Shown in pieces: positions 1-8,381 of a stretch of DNA of 64,000 nt. The notes under the pieces were generated by a model. That model made no database searches and had not been told where the DNA came from. It saw only the letters and a list, made by a program, of their open reading frames with translations. Origin of the DNA: UBA5069 sp964560495 (GTDB lineage: Bacteria; Chloroflexota; Anaerolineae; Caldilineales; Caldilineaceae); the NCBI GenBank assembly GCA_964560495.1, contig CAZLMM010000002.1:1-64000 (forward strand), given 5' to 3'. A program made the position numbers and the translations under genes. The stretch's first letter is position 1. Every line of letters begins with the position of its first letter.

Positions 1-256
1 ACTGGCGTAGATGCTTCACTACGTTCAGCATGACAAGAGCGGTGTTTCTTGCCCACGTTATGCCACGCGGGGCATTGGAAACTCAGCATGACAACCATTG
101 GGTTACTTGCGCCCTCGTGTACTGAGAAAGGCGTGAGGTTTGAGGGTGTTGGGGTTTTGAGGTTTTGGGAGAGCGGCAATGACGCTCCGAAATACCAAAT
201 CCCATGACCTCATACCTCACCACCTCAAGAATTCACCACACACCCGGAGCAACGAC
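1..256. other. Intergenic region at window edge, repeat-like
   Basis: No gene seen. The words TCAGCATGACAA (about 32-43) and CTCAGCATGACAACC (about 82-96) are near-duplicates, and the phrase around 10-40 resembles the short intergenic repeats often scattered through Chloroflexota genomes. A G/T-rich stretch at about 133-172 is followed by a C/A-rich stretch at about 205-242, so the leader of the next gene is strongly strand-asymmetric. Nothing here is a clear promoter. Confidence 0.3.
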
Positions 257-1405
257 ATGAAGCCACTCAACATTGGTCTTATCGGCTATGGCGGCATTGG
301 CCGCGTGCATGCCCTGGCCTATCGCGCCATCCCCTTTCACTATGGGTTGCCGGCCAACAGCGTGCGGCTGGTTGGCGTGGCAACCACGCGCCCGGAGACC
401 GCCCAGGCTGCCGCCGCGGAGATCGGCTGCGACTTTTGGACAGCCGACTATCGTGAGCTGCTGGCGCGGCCCGACATCGACGTGGTGGATGTGACCGTTC
501 CCAACAATGCCCACGAAGAAGTGGTGCTGGCTGCGGCCGCGGCGGGCAAGCACATCTACTGCGAAAAGCCGCTGGCCATGAACGTGGCCGCGGGGCAACG
601 CATGGTCGCCGCGGCGAAGGCGGCCGGCGTCAAGACGCAGATGACCTTCAACTTTCGTTTCTTCCCGGCCATCATACGGGCGCAACAGCTTGTCGCCGAT
701 GATTTTCTGGGCAGGATCTTCTCTTTCCGCGGGCGCTACTACCGCTCCAGCTACATCGACCCCGCCAAGCCCATCTCCTGGCGGCAGCGCAAGGCCATTG
801 CCGGCGGCGGCGCGCTCTTCGACATCGGCTCTCATATTTTGGACTTGCTCTACTCGCTGGTGGGCGAGTTCGCCGCGGTGCAGGCCACACTGGACACGCT
901 CATCCCGACGCGGCCAACCGCGGCTGCTTCGGGCGAGATGGCCGCGGTGGATGTGGACGATATCGCGTTGCTCACCCTGCGCGCCAAAAGCGGCGTCTTG
1001 GGCGTGGTGGAAGCCTCGCGCATGGGGACGGGACTGACCAACGACATCGGCTTCGAGATTTTCGGCGAGAAAGGAGCGATCCGTTTCAACGGCCTGGATC
1101 CGGCCTGGCTGGAGGTCTACGACGTGCGCGACGCCGATAAACCCACGGGCGGCATGCGCGGCTTCCGTCGGGTGGAGACGGTCAATCGCTACGCCGGCCA
1201 GAAAGCGCCCGATTGGTCCATGTCGCCCGATTTTCTGCGCACCCACGCCGAATGCCAGTATCAGTTCCTGCGCGCCGTGGCGGAAGATCGCCCCACCCGG
1301 CCGACCCTGGCTGATGGGTTGCATATCCAGACCGTCATGGCTGCTGCGGAAAAGTCATCAGCCGAACAACGCTGGGTGAACATGGATGAGATATTGTCAG
1401 TGTGA
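257..1405 (+). CDS. Gfo/Idh/MocA-family oxidoreductase
   Basis: NAD(P)-dependent sugar or polyol dehydrogenase of the Gfo/Idh/MocA family, cytosolic, 382 residues, normal for the family. The N-terminal Rossmann fold opens with GLIGYGGIGRVH. The catalytic-lysine motif EKPLAMN follows at about residue 103, and the C-terminal alpha/beta domain carries the GGGALFDIGSHILDLL motif with the Asp/His pair usual at the active site. The start at 257 is chosen over an in-frame start 26 codons upstream because CCGGAGC lies just before it and the family begins immediately before the Rossmann strand. It precedes the GRE gene in the same direction but is separated from it by a reverse-strand DUF4160/DUF2442 module. 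The natural substrate is unknown. A role with the GRE cluster is inferred from position. Confidence 0.85.
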   Translation: MKPLNIGLIGYGGIGRVHALAYRAIPFHYGLPANSVRLVGVATTRPETAQAAAAEIGCDFWTADYRELLARPDIDVVDVTVPNNAHEEVVLAAAAAGKHIYCEKPLAMNVAAGQRMVAAAKAAGVKTQMTFNFRFFPAIIRAQQLVADDFLGRIFSFRGRYYRSSYIDPAKPISWRQRKAIAGGGALFDIGSHILDLLYSLVGEFAAVQATLDTLIPTRPTAAASGEMAAVDVDDIALLTLRAKSGVLGVVEASRMGTGLTNDIGFEIFGEKGAIRFNGLDPAWLEVYDVRDADKPTGGMRGFRRVETVNRYAGQKAPDWSMSPDFLRTHAECQYQFLRAVAEDRPTRPTLADGLHIQTVMAAAEKSSAEQRWVNMDEILSV

Positions 1406-1464
1406 TGAGGGACGGCGGGCAGTGATTCGAGAATGAACTGCGTTTCGTGACCGCGACATCCGTC

Positions 1465-1794
1465 CTATGACGTCGCGGTTCTGCGTTGCGGGCAGAGATA
1501 GTCATCGATGCAGAGTTCGTCGTTGATGGCGCAGTGGTCAGGGTCCCAAACAATTGTCTTGCGGTCAGGCTGAATGGTGTAGCGACCTCGCTCAACCGGC
1601 GCGGCGTGATACAGCGAAGGAATCCACCACAGGGGGATAGAGAGAACACGGCCGTCGGTCAATTCGAGGTGTATGGAGAGGTCGTCGAAGCGCACCGCGT
1701 CGATACGCGCCTCACGGGGAAACGTGTAATCGCTTGCGGGATATGGTATGTCATACCAAACAGCTTCATCGACGTGTTCTATTTTTGTGAGCAT
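1465..1794 (-). CDS. DUF2442 domain protein
   Basis: Small protein (109 residues) of the DUF2442 family, recognised from the core strand pattern with VRFDDLSIHLELTDGR and the following IPLWWIPSLYHA segment. DUF2442 proteins are commonly encoded beside DUF4160 proteins and are treated as putative antitoxin-like partners, but no biochemical role is established that I can cite. It is the downstream gene of a reverse-strand pair and overlaps the DUF4160 gene by 29 bases, so translation is probably coupled. The pair lies between the Gfo/Idh gene and the GRE gene, both on the opposite strand, as expected for an inserted module. Confidence 0.75.
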   Translation of the reverse strand: MLTKIEHVDEAVWYDIPYPASDYTFPREARIDAVRFDDLSIHLELTDGRVLSIPLWWIPSLYHAAPVERGRYTIQPDRKTIVWDPDHCAINDELCIDDYLCPQRRTATS

Positions 1795-2038
1795 GCCATG
1801 CCTCCAGGAATCGTCTTACGTTGACATCAACGATACGTAGCGCCTCTGCCAGCTCACGACGATTGAGTGACCGCCCAGGTCGAGCCAGTTCGATGTGAGG
1901 CTCCAGCCAAATCTTGGCATCTAGCGCATCGTTCTGAGAGCCTTTGCCAACATGTATGCTTGCCCGGTTTTCGCTTTGCGCATCGAAACTGTGAAACCAG
2001 AAGACAAGCTCACCTTGCTTATAAATTCGGGGGCTCAT
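1766..2038 (-). CDS. DUF4160 domain protein
   Basis: Small protein (90 residues) of the DUF4160 family: an N-terminal MSPRIYKQGELVFWFHS strand, a RASIHVGKG segment in place of the usual PHVHV stretch, then a KIWLEP strand and a C-terminal helix rich in Arg and Glu. DUF4160 and DUF2442 genes travel together and behave like a toxin-antitoxin-type pair by genomic distribution; the toxic member has not been shown here. The ATG start has no strong SD. It is preceded on the same strand by a fragment of a helix-turn-helix gene, suggesting an originally three-gene HTH-DUF4160-DUF2442 unit. Confidence 0.75.
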   Translation of the reverse strand: MSPRIYKQGELVFWFHSFDAQSENRASIHVGKGSQNDALDAKIWLEPHIELARPGRSLNRRELAEALRIVDVNVRRFLEAWHAHKNRTRR

Positions 2039-2067
2039 CAGATTGACTCAATCTGCGTTTGACACAC

Positions 2068-2172
2068 TTACAGGGAAAGCCAGATGCGATGACGCACATT
2101 ATGGCACAATGCCTGTAATACCTCAAAGTTGCGATTGGTAGGGCCACATTCAATGTTGGATAAACTTCTGGA
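2068..2172 (-). pseudogene. Truncated XRE-type helix-turn-helix remnant
   Basis: Reverse-strand reading ending at a stop at 2068 gives about 34 residues containing SLSNIECGPTNRNFEVLQAL and then RHRIWLSL. This matches the recognition-helix and C-terminal half of small XRE regulators (the S-x-I-E-x-G...P/N-x-x-x-L-x-x-L pattern). The first two helices are absent, and upstream sequence reads instead as the 5-prime end of the GRE gene on the other strand. I infer a regulator of the DUF4160/DUF2442 unit cut by a rearrangement. An alternative is chance similarity in a short frame. Confidence 0.45.
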
Positions 2173-4582
2173 ATCAGATCTTGAAATCGGCTTTCCACTC
2201 GCCATCTGGAACACTACCCGGCCGACGGCGCGTGTCGCTGCAATCAAGCAGCGGCTGCTCAACGAACCGCGTTTGCTCGACGTGGAGCGGGCGCGCTACA
2301 CCACGGAAGCCTACCGGGCGACGGAAGGCCAACCCATGGCGCTGCGCCGCGCCAGGATGTTGCTCCACCTGGCGCGGCGGATGAGCATCACGATCCACCC
2401 GGACGAGATCATCGTGGGCAATCGTTCGCTGCTGTCGCGCATGGGCGTCATCGCTCCCGAAGGCGCAGTCGATTGGGTGGATCGGGAGCTGGACATCCTG
2501 CCCACTCGCCCGCAAGACCGCTTCCAGACCACGCCCGAAATCGTCCACGAGCTGCGCGAGGAGATATTTCCCTATTGGCGCGGGAAGACGCTGGAAGACA
2601 CGGTTGCCCAACGCGTGCCCGATGACGTGCGGGTTGCCGTGGCGGGCAAAGTGTTCTCCCTCAATCAGACTGACCACGCCCAGGGGCATATCCTGCCCGA
2701 CGTCGAGGCGTGGCTGCGCCTGGGCGTCGATGGCCTGCGTAGTCAACTCAATCAGAGCCGAGAACGTCAGCGACCGGAGCGACCTGACGCCAATCCAGTC
2801 TTCTATGACGCCGCGTTGATCGCCTTGCAAGCCGCCGAAGAATTGATGCTGCGCTACGCTGATCTGGCTGCCCACCAGGCCGAGGCGGCGGTGGACGAAG
2901 CCCGCGAGACCGAATTGCGTCAGATCAGCGCGGTCTGTCGCCGGCTGGCGCATCAGCCGGCGACTACCTTCCACGAGGCGCTCCAGGCTACCTGGTTTCT
3001 CTTCGTTCTCTTGCAGATGGAATCCAACGCCAGCAGCTTCTCGCCGGGGCGTTTCGACCAATACATGCTGCCCTTTCTGGAAGCGGACATGGTTGCCGAC
3101 CGCATAAATCTGGACGAGGCGCAGGAGCTTTTGGAACATTTCTGGCTCAAGTTCAGCGAGATCGTCTTGCTGCGTTCCAGCCACAGCGCACGCTATTTCG
3201 CCGGATTCCCCATCGGCTTCAACATCGTTTTGGGAGGACAGACCGCCGATGGCAGCGACGCAACCAACCTGCTCAGCTACATGTGTCTGCGCGCCCAGGC
3301 CGATCTCGGCATGACGCAGCCGAACCTCTCCATTCGCATCCATGAACGCAGCCCAGAGGAATTCCTGCGTGTGGCGTCGTTCGTCATCGGCAAGGGCAGC
3401 GGCATGCCCCAGGTTTTCAACGACGAGGTGATCATCCCCGGCCAGATCAACCGGGGCGTAACGCCGGAAGACGCGCTCAACTACGCCGTCGTTGGCTGTG
3501 TGGAGCTTTCCACACCCGGCAAGGCGCTGGGCTGGAGCGACGCCTCCATGTTCAACCTGACCCGCATCCTGGAACTGACTCTCTTTGGCGGCAAAGACCC
3601 ACAAACGGGAGAACAGATTGGCCTGCCCACGCCGACGCTGGCCGAGATGACCAGCTTCGATGAGTTGGAAGCGGCCTATGACCGCCAGCTTGCCCATTTC
3701 GTCCCGCTCATGGTCAAAGGCTGCAACATCGTGGACAGCATCCACGCCGAGCTGCTGCCGTCGCCCATGCTCTCGTTGGCGATTCAGGATTGCGTGGCGC
3801 GTGGGCTGGATGTGACCGCCGGCGGCGCACACTACAACTTTTCCGGCGTGCAGGGGGTGCAGATCGCCAACGTGGCTGACAGCCTGATCGCTGTGAAGCA
3901 AGCTGTCTTCGATGAGAGGTGGATCGGCAGCCAAGATCTGCTCGACGCACTGGCTGGCGACTTCGCTGATCATGAAGTGCTGCGCCAGCGGCTGATTCAC
4001 CGTGCGCCCAAATACGGCAACGACGATGAGCGAGTCGACCGTTTCGCCAGTCGTTGGGGCGACCGCTACTGCGAGTTGGTTTCACAACACGCCACCATCC
4101 GCGGCGGCGTCTATCAGCCTGGCTTCTACACCGTCTCGGCGCATGTGCCCATGGGCGCGCATGTGGGCGCCACGCCAGATGGCCGCCGCGCCAACACACC
4201 CCTGGCCGATGGCGGCCTCTCGCCCAGCGCCGGACGCGATCTGCGCGGAGCTACTGCTGTGCTGCAATCGGTGGGCAAGCTTGATCTGCGGCTGGCCTCT
4301 AACGGCACGCTGCTGAACATGAAATTCTTGCCATCGTTCTTCGCCGGCGAGCGGGCGCTGGACAAGTTCGTGCTGCTGCTGCGGGGCTTCTGCCGTCTGT
4401 ACATTCCGCACGTGCAGTTCAACGTGGTGGACGCAACCACGTTGCGCGCCGCCCAGGCGAACCCGGAGGAATATCGCTCGCTGGTGGTGCGTGTGGCCGG
4501 CTACAGCGCCTACTTCACGGAACTTGACAGAGAACTGCAAGATGAAATCATTCAGCGAACGGAGTTTGGCGATGCCAACTGA
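2153..4582 (+). CDS. Glycyl radical enzyme (PFL/diol-dehydratase superfamily)
   Basis: Oxygen-sensitive radical enzyme of 809 residues, the usual size. The PFL-like barrel carries the active-site motif VVGCVE (Cys449, Glu451), the arrangement of GRE eliminases such as glycerol or choline lyases rather than the Cys-Cys pair of true pyruvate formate-lyase. The C-terminal glycyl-radical loop RVAGYSAYFTELDRELQDEI places the radical on about Gly783. The substrate cannot be assigned; neighbours (ROK kinase, Gfo/Idh, GMC oxidoreductase) suggest a sugar, polyol or derivative. The ATG at 2153 has a weak SD and overlaps a reverse-strand HTH remnant, so the native N-terminus may have been altered: recognisable GRE similarity begins near residue 20-30. 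The downstream Dabb gene overlaps by 11 bases. The cognate activase is at 7256. Confidence 0.92.
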   Translation: MLDKLLESDLEIGFPLAIWNTTRPTARVAAIKQRLLNEPRLLDVERARYTTEAYRATEGQPMALRRARMLLHLARRMSITIHPDEIIVGNRSLLSRMGVIAPEGAVDWVDRELDILPTRPQDRFQTTPEIVHELREEIFPYWRGKTLEDTVAQRVPDDVRVAVAGKVFSLNQTDHAQGHILPDVEAWLRLGVDGLRSQLNQSRERQRPERPDANPVFYDAALIALQAAEELMLRYADLAAHQAEAAVDEARETELRQISAVCRRLAHQPATTFHEALQATWFLFVLLQMESNASSFSPGRFDQYMLPFLEADMVADRINLDEAQELLEHFWLKFSEIVLLRSSHSARYFAGFPIGFNIVLGGQTADGSDATNLLSYMCLRAQADLGMTQPNLSIRIHERSPEEFLRVASFVIGKGSGMPQVFNDEVIIPGQINRGVTPEDALNYAVVGCVELSTPGKALGWSDASMFNLTRILELTLFGGKDPQTGEQIGLPTPTLAEMTSFDELEAAYDRQLAHFVPLMVKGCNIVDSIHAELLPSPMLSLAIQDCVARGLDVTAGGAHYNFSGVQGVQIANVADSLIAVKQAVFDERWIGSQDLLDALAGDFADHEVLRQRLIHRAPKYGNDDERVDRFASRWGDRYCELVSQHATIRGGVYQPGFYTVSAHVPMGAHVGATPDGRRANTPLADGGLSPSAGRDLRGATAVLQSVGKLDLRLASNGTLLNMKFLPSFFAGERALDKFVLLLRGFCRLYIPHVQFNVVDATTLRAAQANPEEYRSLVVRVAGYSAYFTELDRELQDEIIQRTEFGDAN

Positions 4583-4886
4583 ACCAGCCTTGCGTCACGT
4601 GGTTCTCTTCGGCTTCACGCCGGAGACGACGCCCGACCAACTGCGCGCCATCGAGGAAGCCTTCGCTGGCCTGCCCGCACAGATACCGGAGATCATCGAC
4701 TTTGAGTGGGGCACAGATGTCAGCGTGGAGAACGCCGCCCGCGGCTACACACACTGCTTCCTGGTCACATTCCGCAACGAAGCGGGACGCGACATCTACC
4801 TGCCCCACCCGGCGCACCAACGCTTCGTCGATCTGGTGCGACCACACATTGCCCAGGTGCTGGTGCTGGATTACTGGAGCAAATGA
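4572..4886 (+). CDS. Dabb (stress-responsive alpha/beta barrel) domain protein
   Basis: A 104-residue dimeric alpha/beta-barrel protein of the Dabb family, recognised from the RHVVLFGF first strand, the YTHCFLVTFRNEAGRD strand-turn and the final HPAHQRFVDLVRP helix. Family members range from enzymes to small-molecule-binding proteins, so no reaction is assigned. The start is the ATG preceded by GGAG at 4561, lying inside the last codons of the GRE gene (11-base overlap), so it is translationally coupled to the GRE. This strongly suggests a shared pathway, perhaps handling an unstable intermediate. Confidence 0.8.
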   Translation: MPTEPALRHVVLFGFTPETTPDQLRAIEEAFAGLPAQIPEIIDFEWGTDVSVENAARGYTHCFLVTFRNEAGRDIYLPHPAHQRFVDLVRPHIAQVLVLDYWSK

Positions 4887-4895
4887 AGGAGAATC

Positions 4896-6404
4896 ATGTC
4901 CAAGCAATTCGATCTGGTGATCATCGGCACGGGGGCGGGGGGCGGGACGCTGACCTATGCGCTGCGAGAGAGCGGCCTGCGCATTCTGTTGGTCGAGCGC
5001 GGAGACTTCTTGCCGCAGGAGCCGCAAAACTGGCAGCCGGCTGAGGTTTTCGACCGCCGTCGTTACAAGCCGGATGAAACCTGGTACGGCGTCGATGGCA
5101 AGCCCTTTCACCCCGGCGTACATTATTTCGTAGGCGGCAACACCAAGGTCTACGGCGCAGCGTTGCCGCGCTTTCGTGTGCAGGATTTTGGCGCAGTCGA
5201 GCACGAAGGTGGGACGTCGCCGGCCTGGCCTATCAACTATGACGATCTGGAGCCGTATTACGCCCGCGCCGAGGAGATCTACGCCGTCCACGGTGCGCCG
5301 GGCGAAGACCCGACCGGGCCGCCGCGCTCCGGGCCGTTCCCCTTTCCGGCCGTACCCCACGAACCCTACATAGACGATCTGAGTGAGCGGCTGCGCAGGC
5401 AGGGGCTGCATCCCTTCCACTACCCCATGGGCATTGACCTGCGCGACGGTGGGCGCTGCATTCGCTGCAAGACGTGCGACGGTTTCCCGTGCCAGGTGCT
5501 CGCCAAGAGCGAGAGCGATGTCAACTGCGTGCGGCCGGCGGTCGAGAGTCTGAATATCACCTTGTGGACGAACACGCTGGCGCGGCGGCTGCTTACCGAC
5601 AGCACAGGAAAGCGCGTCATCGGCGTCGAACTGGACAGAAACGGTCAGAACATAACGGTCAACGCCGACCGCTTCGTCGTCTCTTGCGGCGCAGTCAACT
5701 CGGCCCTGCTGCTGATGCGTTCGGCCAACGACAGACATCCCAACGGGCTGGCGAATTCGTCGGGGCTGGTGGGACGCAACTACATGGTGCACAACAACAC
5801 CGCGCTGATGGCGGTCGATCCGCTGCGACGCAACCGGACGGTTTTCCAGAAGACCATGGCCGTCAATGATTTCTATTTCAAGGGGCCGGATTTCCCATAT
5901 CCGATGGGCAACATCCAACTGCTGGGCAAGTTGCAGGCCGGCATGTTGACCGCGGCGCAGCCGCTCGTGCCCAAGCCGATCTTGCAGACGATGGCCGACC
6001 GCAGTGTAGATTGGTGGGTGATGTCGGAAGACCTGCCCGACCGAAACAACCGCATCGAGCTGCGCAGCGACGGCATGGTGGTCGTCCATTGGAAACCGAA
6101 CAACCTGGTGGCCCACCACAAACTGGTAGACGCGGCCCGGCGTATGATGCGTTCCGCCGGCTATCTCTTTGTCTTCGTGCAGCCCATGGGCATCGAGACC
6201 AACTCGCACCAATGCGGCACGTTGCGCTTTGGCGACGACCCGGCGACATCGGTGCTCGACCCGTTTTGTCGCGCGCATGATGTGGACAATCTCTACGTGG
6301 TGGATTCGTCGTTTTTCCCGTCGTCTGCGGCCATGAACCCGGCGCTGACCATTGCGGCGCAGGCGCTGCGGGTGGCGGAGCAATTAGGTGCAAGTGAAGG
6401 GTGA
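4896..6404 (+). CDS. GMC-family FAD-dependent oxidoreductase
   Basis: A 502-residue glucose-methanol-choline family flavoprotein that would oxidise an alcohol group of a sugar or polyol. Visible features: N-terminal FAD motif GTGAGGG at residues 11-17, the GGNTKVYGAALPR flavin-contact region, a Cys-rich motif CIRCKTCDGFPC near residue 187, and the C-terminal NSHQCGTLRFG and SAAMNPALTIAAQA segments with the usual His and Asn catalytic positions. No signal peptide is seen, so it is probably cytosolic and uses an electron acceptor other than periplasmic quinone systems. It follows the Dabb gene by 9 bases with AAGGAG before the ATG. The Cys cluster is typical of the bacterial subgroup that includes sugar dehydrogenase large subunits. 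Confidence 0.88.
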   Translation: MSKQFDLVIIGTGAGGGTLTYALRESGLRILLVERGDFLPQEPQNWQPAEVFDRRRYKPDETWYGVDGKPFHPGVHYFVGGNTKVYGAALPRFRVQDFGAVEHEGGTSPAWPINYDDLEPYYARAEEIYAVHGAPGEDPTGPPRSGPFPFPAVPHEPYIDDLSERLRRQGLHPFHYPMGIDLRDGGRCIRCKTCDGFPCQVLAKSESDVNCVRPAVESLNITLWTNTLARRLLTDSTGKRVIGVELDRNGQNITVNADRFVVSCGAVNSALLLMRSANDRHPNGLANSSGLVGRNYMVHNNTALMAVDPLRRNRTVFQKTMAVNDFYFKGPDFPYPMGNIQLLGKLQAGMLTAAQPLVPKPILQTMADRSVDWWVMSEDLPDRNNRIELRSDGMVVVHWKPNNLVAHHKLVDAARRMMRSAGYLFVFVQPMGIETNSHQCGTLRFGDDPATSVLDPFCRAHDVDNLYVVDSSFFPSSAAMNPALTIAAQALRVAEQLGASEG

Positions 6405-6434
6405 AGACATCCCCATGGTTGCGCAAAAGGCACG

Positions 6435-6854
6435 CTACTCTTGCCAGTTTGTGACCAGCAGATATTGAAACCCTCGAAAGTCGTCAAGATTGAACGTCAC
6501 CAAGATGAGATCGTTGGTTTTGGCAATTGCGGCGATCATCCCGTCGCTAAAAGCCGGTGGTTGGCCGATGGCAGTGAGGCGAGCACGCTCAGCCGCGTGC
6601 CAGGTAGCAGCTTGTTGATCGTAGGATAAGATCGGAAAATTAGGGGCTACTACTCGGGTCAGATAATCCTCGATGGCATCGCGCTTGGCCGATCGCGGCA
6701 AGCGATTGCACCCAAACCACATCTCATGCCAAACGACCGAGGCGATGGCGATCTCGTTCTGGAAGCGCCTGAGATGATCGATGATCTGGTCGTTTGGTTT
6801 AGGGCGCAAAGGTTCCGCCAGGATATTGGTATCCAGGAGATAGTGCGGAGTCAC
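6435..6854 (-). CDS. vapC: VapC-type PIN-domain toxin
   Basis: A 139-residue PIN-domain ribonuclease, the toxin of a type II toxin-antitoxin pair. The N-terminal YLLDTNILAE strand gives the first metal-binding Asp; an acidic residue in VVWHEMWFG and the FSDGMIAAIA and DLILVTFNLDDF motifs complete the PIN active-site pattern. VapC proteins cleave specific structured RNAs such as tRNA. Its start overlaps the antitoxin stop in an ATGA junction. The module sits on the opposite strand between the GMC and GRE-activase genes, splitting the presumed GRE operon. Confidence 0.88.
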   Translation of the reverse strand: MTPHYLLDTNILAEPLRPKPNDQIIDHLRRFQNEIAIASVVWHEMWFGCNRLPRSAKRDAIEDYLTRVVAPNFPILSYDQQAATWHAAERARLTAIGQPPAFSDGMIAAIAKTNDLILVTFNLDDFRGFQYLLVTNWQE

Positions 6855-7129
6855 CAGATCACCTCCCGACCAGGAGAGGGATCGCGTAGTTCTGTGAATA
6901 TGGCAGGCTCGATGCCCAGTTGCGCCAGGTTGGCTGATGCTTGGAATAATTCATACGATTCCCAGAAGCCTATCCTGTCAGCCGCCAGTTGCTCGTATTC
7001 CTCAATTGCGAGAAGAACCGCCACCGGTTTGCCACGCCTGGTCACATGGACGAGAGGGCTTGTTTTGAGATTGTGAACGATGGCCGCAAAATGATTGCGG
7101 GCTTCTGCTATCGAGTACCGTTTAATCAT
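6851..7129 (-). CDS. Phd/YefM-family antitoxin
   Basis: A 92-residue antitoxin. The N-terminal Phd/YefM DNA-binding fold is recognised from SIAEARNHFAAIVHNL and VTRRGKPVAVLLAIEEYEQL; the C-terminal acidic tail would wrap the PIN toxin. It is the first gene of a reverse-strand pair with vapC and overlaps it by 4 bases. The start ATG at 7129 is preceded on its strand by GGAGGCC. Phd-type antitoxins usually repress their own promoter, so the region 7130-7249 between this gene and the divergent GRE activase is the likely operator region. Confidence 0.88.
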   Translation of the reverse strand: MIKRYSIAEARNHFAAIVHNLKTSPLVHVTRRGKPVAVLLAIEEYEQLAADRIGFWESYELFQASANLAQLGIEPAIFTELRDPSPGREVIW

Positions 7130-7255
7130 GGTGGCCTCCTAATGGCTATCTACATGGCTATTTTAGTTGATCATTTCTGGTTTTGTCAATGACTGCTGCC
7201 AATGATCGGGTAATTCCAGTTCCACAGTGTTCATCTGATTTACCTCGGAGTGCAT

Positions 7256-8242
7256 GTGCTTCAAACACAAGAAATGATCGTCAATAGCGATCAATCGGTT
7301 TTTCCGCTGCTCACTTCGACTGAGCACACCCGTTTGGAGAGCGTCCATGGCGTCATCTTCGACATTCAACGCTACTCGCTGCACGACGGGCCTGGGTTGC
7401 GCACCAATATCTTTCTGAAGGGCTGCCCCCTGCGCTGCCAGTGGTGCGCCAACCCGGAATCACAGGCCATGCAACCGGAGCTGGCCTTTAGCGAGCACAA
7501 CTGCATTGACTGTGGGCAGTTCGCCGAGCCGTGTGCAGAATGTTGGCTTGCCGCGCACGCGTCGGGCGGCAGAGCAACGGCGCTAGGCGAGCGGGCAGTC
7601 ACCTGTCCTACCGGCGCACTTCACTGGATCGGCGAGCGGCGCACGGCCGGCGCGGTGATGACCGAGGTGCTACGCGACGCGCCCTTCTACGGCGCGGGCG
7701 GCGGCATGACGCTCACCGGCGGCGAGGCCACCATGCAGCCTGACTTCGCCGAGGCGCTGCTGCGGTTGGCGAAGAAGGCTGGCATTTCCACCGCCCTGGA
7801 AACCTGCGGACAAACGCGCTGGACCGTGTTCGAGCGGTTGCTTCCCTTCCTCGACCTGATCCTCTACGACCTGAAGCACGTAGACAGCGCCACCCATCGT
7901 CAGTTTACCGGATTTGGCAATGAGCTGATCCTGGACAACCTGCGGCGATTGGCCGCTGCCCACGCGCCGCTGGTCGTGCGCGTGCCGTTGATCCCTGGTT
8001 TTAACGCCGACCCCACCAGCCTGGCTGCCATCGCTGGATTCATCGCAACCCTGGGCGACGCGGTGAGCGAGGTCGACCTGCTGCCCTATCACACCCTGGG
8101 CAAGGCCAAGTATCGGGCGCTTGGGCGTGAATATCTGTGGGCGGAACACGCCCGGCTGAGCGACGCCGAGTTGGGTGAGTTGGCAAGCGTCGTTGCGGAT
8201 GCGTTCGAACCATGTGGTTGTCGGGTGCGGGTTGGGGGATAG
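7256..8242 (+). CDS. Glycyl-radical enzyme activating protein (radical SAM)
   Basis: Radical SAM enzyme of 328 residues that would install the glycyl radical on the GRE at 2153. The motif CPLRCQWC (Cys57, 61, 64) is the CX3CX2C site for the [4Fe-4S] cluster and SAM. The GGGMTLTGGEATMQP and DLILYDLKH segments are typical of PFL-activase relatives. Between them lie five extra cysteines (83, 86, 93, 96, 117), enough for roughly one extra cluster rather than the two seen in many GRE activases. A GTG at 7256 is preferred because CGGAG ends five bases upstream; a GTG at 7250 and an ATG at 7274 are alternatives. It is separated from its target GRE by the GMC gene and a VapBC module. Confidence 0.92.
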   Translation: MLQTQEMIVNSDQSVFPLLTSTEHTRLESVHGVIFDIQRYSLHDGPGLRTNIFLKGCPLRCQWCANPESQAMQPELAFSEHNCIDCGQFAEPCAECWLAAHASGGRATALGERAVTCPTGALHWIGERRTAGAVMTEVLRDAPFYGAGGGMTLTGGEATMQPDFAEALLRLAKKAGISTALETCGQTRWTVFERLLPFLDLILYDLKHVDSATHRQFTGFGNELILDNLRRLAAAHAPLVVRVPLIPGFNADPTSLAAIAGFIATLGDAVSEVDLLPYHTLGKAKYRALGREYLWAEHARLSDAELGELASVVADAFEPCGCRVRVGG

Positions 8243-8381
8243 GGAGTGGGTCCATCATTGACGTTGATAACGAATAGTGAATGGGTATTGGCTTTGCGAC
8301 GGCGCCCGCCCTATGACTATGCAGACCTGCCCGAACTGATCTCCAGACTTCGCCCATAGATATATCGGAGAGGCTACTTTT

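Noticed and set aside
2174..6383. Very long reverse-strand open frames (608 and 611 codons) opposite the GRE and GMC genes
   Set aside because: High-GC shadow frames. They lack family motifs, while the forward frames have complete catalytic motifs and coupled starts.
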